Of a stretch of DNA of 64,000 bases, positions 59,566 to 64,000 are shown in pieces. The stretch's first letter is position 1. Each line of letters begins with the position of its first letter. The DNA lies in assembly GCF_018784445.1 (NCBI RefSeq), contig NZ_WQOH01000004.1, positions 62,001 through 126,000 on the forward strand, in the 5' to 3' direction. The notes under the pieces are model-generated. The model ran no database searches, was not told the origin of the DNA, and saw only the letters and a program-made list of their open reading frames with translations. A program made the position numbers and the translations under genes. This stretch comes from Gemmiger formicilis. Its GTDB lineage: Bacteria; Bacillota; Clostridia; Oscillospirales; Ruminococcaceae.

Positions 59566-59609
59566 AAAAATTCCGACGTCACTCGTCATTTTTTACGGAG
59601 GAATCACCT

Positions 59610-60572
59610 ATGCTTATCCCTGTACTGCTGTTTATCGTCGGTCTGCTGTTCCTTATTAAAGGCGGTGACTGGTTTGTCGACGGTGCCTCTGCGCTGGCCC
59701 GGCGGTTCCATCTGCCGGAACTGCTCATCGGTGCGACCGTCGTTTCCATCGGTACGACTTTGCCGGAGGTCATGGTTTCCACCATGTCCGCGCTGTCCGG
59801 CCATGGCGAGATTGCCTACGGTAACGCCATCGGCTCGGTCATCTGCAACGCGGCGCTCATTGCGGCTATCACCATCGCTGTGCGCCCCGGCAAGGTCGAC
59901 CCCAAAACGCTGAAAACCCCGGTCGCCTTCTTCTTTGCGGCGGCGGCCATCTACTGCATTGCGGCGTATGTTTTCGGCAAGTTCACCCGCGTCATGGGCT
60001 TTATCATGCTGGCTATGTTCGTGGCCTACATGGTCGTCAACGTGCTGCAGATGAAAAAAGCCCCCGCCGTTGACGCTGAGACGTCCGAAGAAGAGGAAAT
60101 GTCCCTGGCCAGGACGCTGATCCTGCTGGTGCTGGGCGCGGTGCTGATCGCCGTGGGCGCAAACCTGCTGGTGGACAACGGTACCCTGATTGCCCAGGCC
60201 CTCGGCGTGCCGGAGAGCGTCATTGCACTGACCTTTGTCGCGCTGGGTACCTCTCTGCCAGAGCTGGTCACAGCCATCACCTCGCTGGCCAAGGGCCACA
60301 GCGATCTGTCGCTGGGCAACGTCGTCGGCGCAAACGTGTTCAACCTTGTGCTGGTCAGCGGCGTGTCCGTCTCGCTGGCACCCTTCACCATCCCGCAGAA
60401 CTCCACGCTGTTCGGTATCAATTCCAGCCTTGTGTTGGAACTGCCGGTCATGCTGGCCGTCATGCTGATTCTGACCGTGCCCGCCCTCGTCAAGGGCAAG
60501 CTAAACCGCGGCCAGGGTATCCTGTTGCTGGCCATCTACGCCGCCTTTTGTGTAGTGCAGTTTACGCTGTAA
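59610..60572 (+). CDS. CaCA-family sodium/calcium exchanger-like membrane protein (YrbG type)
   Basis: The 320-residue polytopic protein has ten hydrophobic segments and two inverted alpha-repeats: SIGTTLPEVMVS with GNAIGSVICNAA (first half) and ALGTSLPELVTA with GNVVGANVFNLVLV (second half). These hold the cation-binding Glu/Asp/Asn. An acidic loop (DAETSEEEEM) separates the halves. It exchanges Ca2+ or another cation against Na+, H+ or K+. GGAGGA lies 7-8 bases before the ATG. A 59-residue ORF follows in the same transcript. Confidence 0.9.
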   Translation: MLIPVLLFIVGLLFLIKGGDWFVDGASALARRFHLPELLIGATVVSIGTTLPEVMVSTMSALSGHGEIAYGNAIGSVICNAALIAAITIAVRPGKVDPKTLKTPVAFFFAAAAIYCIAAYVFGKFTRVMGFIMLAMFVAYMVVNVLQMKKAPAVDAETSEEEEMSLARTLILLVLGAVLIAVGANLLVDNGTLIAQALGVPESVIALTFVALGTSLPELVTAITSLAKGHSDLSLGNVVGANVFNLVLVSGVSVSLAPFTIPQNSTLFGINSSLVLELPVMLAVMLILTVPALVKGKLNRGQGILLLAIYAAFCVVQFTL

Positions 60573-60593
60573 TATAGTAGAAGGTAGTTCCCT

Positions 60594-60773
60594 ATGAACC
60601 TGCAAGAACTTTCCGCCGCCATCGACACGCTGGGGGCGTTCTGCGGCCCGCGGGGTAAAAACTTTCTGGCCCATGTGGAGGTCGCTGCCGAGGTGCAGGC
60701 GGCCTTTGCTCAGCTGCAAACCGTCTACGGCACCGACACCCGCGCCGCTAACCCGGCCTACACCACAAAATAA
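60594..60773 (+). CDS. 59-residue protein co-transcribed with the exchanger
   Basis: ATG 60594 follows AAGGTAG by 7 bases, 21 bases past the exchanger stop, and a strong terminator follows the TAA. The product is soluble and helical (MNLQELSAAIDTLGAFCGPRG ... VEVAAEVQAAFAQLQTVYG). Family not recognised. Placement between an operon partner and a terminator favours a real gene. Confidence 0.55.
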   Translation: MNLQELSAAIDTLGAFCGPRGKNFLAHVEVAAEVQAAFAQLQTVYGTDTRAANPAYTTK

Positions 60774-60788
60774 ATTCTGCCCAAAATG

Positions 60789-60830
60789 AAACGCCCTGCC
60801 GCGGTACACACGGCAGGGCGTTTGGTTTTT
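60789..60830 (+). terminator. Rho-independent terminator
   Basis: A perfect 13-bp stem (60789-60801 with 60811-60823, core ACGCCCTGCCG) is followed by GGTTTTT. Confidence 0.85.
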
Positions 60831-60947
60831 CCGGCACACGGCGTGCCGGGGGTCATATTTGCTTGTGCTTGCGGCGCAATACCTTGCGGCCCGTTGCCGA
60901 AGCATAAAGGCCCGCAGCCCGGCATACATTGGTGCGAGGTGGTGTGT

Positions 60948-61583
60948 ATGCTGGGCATTTTGGGTTTGTTTTTGCGCGCGGCGGCGGGACATATTTTGTA
61001 CCTGGCACTGCATCTGGAAAGTGGGTCCTTCCCGCGGCCCTTGTCCCCGGATCAGGAACGTGCGGCCTTTGCGCAGCTGCGCGGCGGCGGGGCCGGGGCT
61101 GCCCGCGCCCGGGACCTGCTGATCCGCCACAACCTGCGCTTGGTGGCGCATATCTGCAAAAAATACTACGCGGGCACAGCTGCCCAGGACGATTTGATCT
61201 CGATCGGCACCATCGGCCTAATTAAGGCGGTGGACACCTTTGACCCGGACAAAGGCAAGCGCTTTTCCAGCTATGCGAGCCGGTGCATTGAAAACGAACT
61301 CCGTATGGAGCTGCGGAGGGTGCGCAAGGCAGGGGTGCAGGTCAGCTTGCAGGAGCCGCTGGAGGCTGGCGGGCAGCTGACGCTGGCCGACACCCTGCCC
61401 GATGACGCCGAGATGGAAGCCGACTGCGAGCAGCGGGCCGACGCTGCCCGGCTGCGCGGGCTGGTGGACGCCCTGCCGCCCCGGGAGCGGGCAGTCATGC
61501 GGATGCGGTACGGCTTTGGGGGCGGGCCGCGCACCCAGCAGCAGACGGCGCAAGCGCTGGGCATCAGCCGCAGCTATGTATAG
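60948..61583 (+). CDS. SigK-like sigma factor truncated in region 4.2
   Basis: The 211-residue protein follows the SigK pattern: a hydrophobic N-terminus (LGILGLFLRAAAGHILYLAL), then PLSPDQERAAF, RDLLIRHNLRLVAHICKKY (region 2.1), DLISIGTIGLIKAVDTFD (2.2), FSSYASRCIENELRMELR (2.3-2.4) and region 3/4 with ERAVMRMRYGFGG. The last visible residues are ALGISRSYV, where family members continue SRIEKRAL. The TAG at 61581-61583 therefore removes most of the -35-recognition helix and the C-terminal about 20 residues. None of the three frames beyond the stop restores the family tail. Activity at promoters is doubtful. Confidence 0.8.
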   Translation: MLGILGLFLRAAAGHILYLALHLESGSFPRPLSPDQERAAFAQLRGGGAGAARARDLLIRHNLRLVAHICKKYYAGTAAQDDLISIGTIGLIKAVDTFDPDKGKRFSSYASRCIENELRMELRRVRKAGVQVSLQEPLEAGGQLTLADTLPDDAEMEADCEQRADAARLRGLVDALPPRERAVMRMRYGFGGGPRTQQQTAQALGISRSYV

Positions 61584-61602
61584 CGCCGCCACTAATGTAA
61601 AC

Positions 61603-61636
61603 GATGCCCGGAGGGCCGAAAGGCTCCCCGGGCATC
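61603..61636 (+). terminator. GC-rich hairpin after the truncated sigma factor
   Basis: GATGCCCGG pairs with CCGGGCATC with an inner GCC-GAAA-GGC hairpin. The T-tract is poor, so termination is uncertain. Confidence 0.5.
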
Positions 61637-61771
61637 AGTGCTTTGACTATTGACTTTAGCGGCCACTCATCAAATTATTAGTTACGATCTGCATCTTCTA
61701 CGATTGATTTGATTGTCTCTAACGTAGGCCTAAAGCTTTCGAAAGAGAACATATCAAAACCAGGATTTTTT

Positions 61772-61806
61772 CTGCCAAGAGTGTCCGGCTCTTGGCAGAT
61801 TTTTTC
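61772..61806 (+). terminator. Rho-independent terminator upstream of tetR
   Basis: A perfect 10-bp stem (CTGCCAAGAG with CTCTTGGCAG), 7-base loop and ATTTTTT. No complete gene lies immediately before it, so it may be left from a deleted gene or insulate tetR. Confidence 0.8.
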
Positions 61807-61849
61807 ACGCGCAGATTGATTATTATGAGCGAGTTTTTCCCCGCACCTC

Positions 61850-61908
61850 TTGCAAAACGGAAAGAAGCGCGATATAATATGACCAAATGAACTAAAACGG
61901 TCATATTT
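61850..61908 (+). promoter_or_regulatory. tetR promoter and palindromic operator
   Basis: TTGCAA (61850-61855) and TATAAT (61874-61879), 18 bp apart. A perfect 9-bp inverted repeat AATATGACC (61877-61885) ... GGTCATATT (61900-61908) overlaps the -10 and start region, the expected site for TetR autorepression. Confidence 0.82.
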
Positions 61909-61922
61909 AAGGAGGCGCGAGC

Positions 61923-62501
61923 TTGGCTTTTACCGATTACGAGACCGAGCAGCTCCGCAAGGCGTTGCTGAAGGAAACAAGACATTGCGCTGTTACACTG
62001 GGGATGAAGAAAACCTCCGTGGATCAGCTGACGAAGGCGGTCGGCATTGCGAAGGGCTCGTTCTATAAATTCTACGAATCCAAGGAAATGCTTTTCTTCG
62101 CGGTTTTGGAAAACATTCACTCCGAGCTTTACAGAGTGGCTGACCATGCACTGAGCGAAGCTGACAGCTTACCGCCGCCGGAGCGCGCGGCAAAGGCGGT
62201 TCTTGCCGTTTGCCGGCGACTGTCTGATACCGGCGACATGGTTTTCATTGAAAACGATGCAAAGCTGCTTTTGCAGAGACTGCCGGAGGATGTCAAAAAC
62301 GTGCATTACCACGATGACGAGACGCACATCCGCCAGCTTTTGGAGAAATATGACCTTGTGCCGAATCGCGGCATCTCTTTAGCTGCCGCCACGGTGCGGG
62401 GACTGATCTTGACTGTTTCCCACAAGGAGCAGATTGGAGAACTGTACCCGCAGGTGCTGGAAACGTTAGTGTACGGCGCTTGCAGGGAGTTGTTTAAATA
62501 A
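61923..62501 (+). CDS. TetR-family transcriptional regulator
   Basis: The 192-residue protein has the TetR HTH (KTSVDQLTKAVGIAKGSFYKFYESKEMLFFAV, residues about 28-60) and a helical ligand domain ending LVYGACRELFK. TTG start 7 bases after AAGGAGG. It is autoregulated by inference from the palindrome at 61877-61908. It probably controls the methyltransferase genes downstream. Codon choice (more AAA, GAA) is less GC-biased than the neighbours. Confidence 0.9.
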   Translation: MAFTDYETEQLRKALLKETRHCAVTLGMKKTSVDQLTKAVGIAKGSFYKFYESKEMLFFAVLENIHSELYRVADHALSEADSLPPPERAAKAVLAVCRRLSDTGDMVFIENDAKLLLQRLPEDVKNVHYHDDETHIRQLLEKYDLVPNRGISLAAATVRGLILTVSHKEQIGELYPQVLETLVYGACRELFK

Positions 62502-62611
62502 GCGGAAGGCCGCAGAGATGCGGCTTTTCTGAGATACAGTAGTTAGTACCATCTAACGGCGTGGCTGTACGTATCGGCTAGGCAAGCCTAACATTGAAAG
62601 GAATGATAGCG

Positions 62612-63226
62612 ATGCAGGAACACAAGAACTTCTGGGACAAAAATGCCGGTCGGTACGACCGCTTTATGCGAAAGGATCAGGCGGCGTATGAGGAAATGTA
62701 TGCGCTGATCCGTCCGGTCGTGAAAGGCAAAACAGTGCTGGAGCTTGCCACCGGTACGGGGTTGATCGCAAAAAGCATCGTGAACGCGGCGGCACACATC
62801 GAGGCGACGGACGCCTCCGTGGAGATGATCGCCGAGGCAAAGCGGGATAATCAATCTGCAAAGCTGCACTTTTCGGTGCAGGATATGTTCCGCCTGCCCT
62901 ATGCAGACAAGTCCTTCGACGTGGTGATCGTGTCCAACGCGCTGCACATCGTGCCGCAGCCGGAGAAAGCCCTTGCCGAGATTCATCGGGTGCTGAAGGA
63001 TGATGGCGTGCTCATCGCGCCGACCTTCACCCACGCGGGGAACTCGTTTTCCGGCAAGGTCAGGGCATTTTTCATGAAGCTGGCGGGCTTTCATCTCCAC
63101 AGCAAGTGGACGAGTGAGGAATACTTGCGCTTCCTGCGGCAAAACGGCTGGGCGGTGCGGAAAAGCGTTGTTCTGAAAGCCTCATTCCCGCTGACCTATG
63201 CCGAGTGTGAGAAAACGGAGGTGTGA
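62612..63226 (+). CDS. Class I SAM-dependent methyltransferase (Methyltransf_11)
   Basis: The 204-residue protein has motif I LELATGTGLIAKS (about residues 40-52), EATDASVEMI (motif II) and DVVIVSNALHIVPQP (post-motif), followed by HRVLKDDGVLIAPTF. Substrate unknown, probably a small molecule or lipid. ATG 62612 lies 9 bases after AAAGGA; a TTG at 62594 overlaps that ribosome site. A weak 6-bp hairpin at 62509-62524 separates it from tetR, so partial read-through is likely. Confidence 0.87.
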   Translation: MQEHKNFWDKNAGRYDRFMRKDQAAYEEMYALIRPVVKGKTVLELATGTGLIAKSIVNAAAHIEATDASVEMIAEAKRDNQSAKLHFSVQDMFRLPYADKSFDVVIVSNALHIVPQPEKALAEIHRVLKDDGVLIAPTFTHAGNSFSGKVRAFFMKLAGFHLHSKWTSEEYLRFLRQNGWAVRKSVVLKASFPLTYAECEKTEV

Positions 63227-63227
63227 T

Positions 63228-63833
63228 ATGTCATTCTTTGAAAACACCCGCAAGCCTGTTGGCTTTGGCGGGAAAATTATGGTTGCTATGATGAATCTGG
63301 GACACAGTCCCGTGGCGCGGTGGGGGCTTCGCTTTTTAGAGCTTGCGCCGGATGCCAGAGTGCTGGATTGCGGCTGCGGAGGAGGCGCCAATATCAAAAG
63401 GCTGCTGAAAAAATGCCCGCAAGGCATCGTCAGGGGTGTGGATTATTCTGCTGTCAGCGTAGAGAAAGCCCGGAATTTAAACCGGACTGCCATCCAGAAA
63501 GGGCGCTGTGCGGTGTGGCAGGGCAGCGTGGAACGTATCATCTTTGCCAAGGATTGGTTTGATGCGGTTACCGCGTTTGAAACGGTCTACTTCTGGTCGG
63601 ATTTGCCGCAGTGTTTCCGGGAGGTTCGGCGGGTGTTGAAGCCCGGCGGGACCTTTCTCATCTGCAACGAAAGCAACGGTGACACGGACAAGGACGAAAA
63701 GTGGACGGAGATCATCGGCGGCATGACCATCTACAAGGACAGCCAACTGAAAGCGTATTTGGAACAGGCGGGTTTTCAAAATATTCAGATACACAAAAGA
63801 AAAAACTGGCTTTGCGTCACGGCACAGAAATAG
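63228..63833 (+). CDS. Class I SAM-dependent methyltransferase
   Basis: The 201-residue protein has motif I ARVLDCGCGGGANIKRL, GVDYSAVSVEKAR (motif II) and DAVTAFETVYFWSDLPQ, then REVRRVLKPGGTFLICNE. It begins 1 base after the preceding stop, with ACGGAGG upstream. It is distinct in sequence from its neighbour, so not a recent duplicate. Substrate unknown. Confidence 0.87.
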   Translation: MSFFENTRKPVGFGGKIMVAMMNLGHSPVARWGLRFLELAPDARVLDCGCGGGANIKRLLKKCPQGIVRGVDYSAVSVEKARNLNRTAIQKGRCAVWQGSVERIIFAKDWFDAVTAFETVYFWSDLPQCFREVRRVLKPGGTFLICNESNGDTDKDEKWTEIIGGMTIYKDSQLKAYLEQAGFQNIQIHKRKNWLCVTAQK

Positions 63834-63900
63834 GATGCAGCGGTGAACCATCCGGCATCAGAAGGGCAATTATAATGCGGAAAAATGAGGAGGAACCCCT

Positions 63901-64000
63901 ATGGAGCGAAAGGAAGCGATCCGCAGCGCCTATCGGCTGACAGGCGGCAACAATTTTTACGACGGTATGATCACCTGCTCGACCTTGAGCGGAAAAGCGG
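63901..64000 (+). CDS. Third methyltransferase-type gene, 5' part only
   Basis: ATG 63901 lies 9 bases after GAGGAGG. The 33 visible codons (MERKEAIRSAYRLTGG, then NNFYDGMITCSTLSGKA) match the N-terminal segment that precedes the SAM fold in a common clostridial methyltransferase group, where an R-x-a-y-x-L-T-G ... FYDGMIT pattern is conserved. The gene runs off the window, so catalytic motifs are not visible. Confidence 0.6.
   Translation, partial: MERKEAIRSAYRLTGGNNFYDGMITCSTLSGKA

Larger units (their letters stand above)
61584..61922. other. Intergenic region between the sigma factor and tetR
   Basis: This 339-bp gap holds a GC hairpin (61603-61636) directly after the sigma stop, an AT-rich stretch, a strong plus-strand terminator (61772-61806) and the tetR promoter/operator. 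On the minus strand an open frame without any start codon runs from about 61935 to a TAA at 61678-61680. Confidence 0.6.

Overview
The window (about 60% G+C, with many GTG/TTG starts behind strong AGGAGG sites) looks like the chromosome of a Gram-positive gut anaerobe of the Faecalibacterium / Subdoligranulum / Gemmiger type (Oscillospiraceae). The evidence is Firmicutes-type promoters and ribosome sites, a split transketolase, a SigK-like sigma factor, a DUF1492-type phage regulator, and abundant GC-rich hairpin repeats between genes. No rRNA, tRNA or CRISPR array was seen.

Layout. (1) 1-12103, plus strand: a surface-polysaccharide locus. It holds the tail of one gene, a GT11 alpha-1,2-fucosyltransferase, a GT2 transferase, a Wzx-type flippase, a GT6 (ABO-blood-group-type) transferase, a GT-C-like membrane protein, a polyprenyl-phosphate-type GT2, an NDP-sugar epimerase, a sugar nucleotidyltransferase, a 31-residue ORF, a YbhN-like membrane domain fused to a kinase domain, and a HAD phosphatase. 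GT11 plus GT6 suggests an H-antigen-like acceptor converted to an A- or B-like epitope. (2) 12289-17887: two-subunit transketolase (minus), a 50-residue ORF and cardiolipin synthase (plus), and a divergent S8-protease lipoprotein with a small winged-helix protein (minus). (3) 18107-32809, plus: a compact 14.7-kb phage-particle locus (late regulator, terminase, portal, capsid, connectors, tail, tape measure, baseplate, M23 endolysin, holin) with no integrase, repressor or replication genes, resembling a PBSX-like or gene-transfer-agent-like domesticated unit.

(4) 32861-53302: a type IV pilus locus in two divergent operons. The minus operon (40411 down to 32861) encodes a small membrane protein, PilD, PilC, PilM, PilN-like, PilO-like, PilB and PilT. 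The plus operon starts with a 3,499-residue protein that has a class III prepilin N-terminus followed by about 40 GLUG-like repeats and fibronectin-III-like C-terminal domains, then three minor-pilin-like proteins. The giant gene ends at an amber codon beyond which its frame stays open for 43 more codons. A SARP-type regulator with a degenerate GGDEF-like tail follows with its own promoter.

(5) 54888-61583: an EF-G paralogue, a GT2 transferase, a zinc-ribbon membrane protein and an Lrp/AsnC regulator (minus), a candidate small RNA, a CaCA-family exchanger with a 59-residue partner, and a SigK-like sigma factor that ends inside its -35-recognition helix. (6) 61850-64000: a TetR regulator with a clear operator, followed by three SAM-methyltransferase genes, the last cut by the window edge. 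Base composition here is less GC-rich, which suggests acquisition.

GC-rich inverted repeats recur in at least ten places, including inside the polysaccharide and phage operons. One gives a polysaccharide gene its stop codon, and a separate 213-bp MITE-like element with 22-bp perfect terminal inverted repeats does the same for another.
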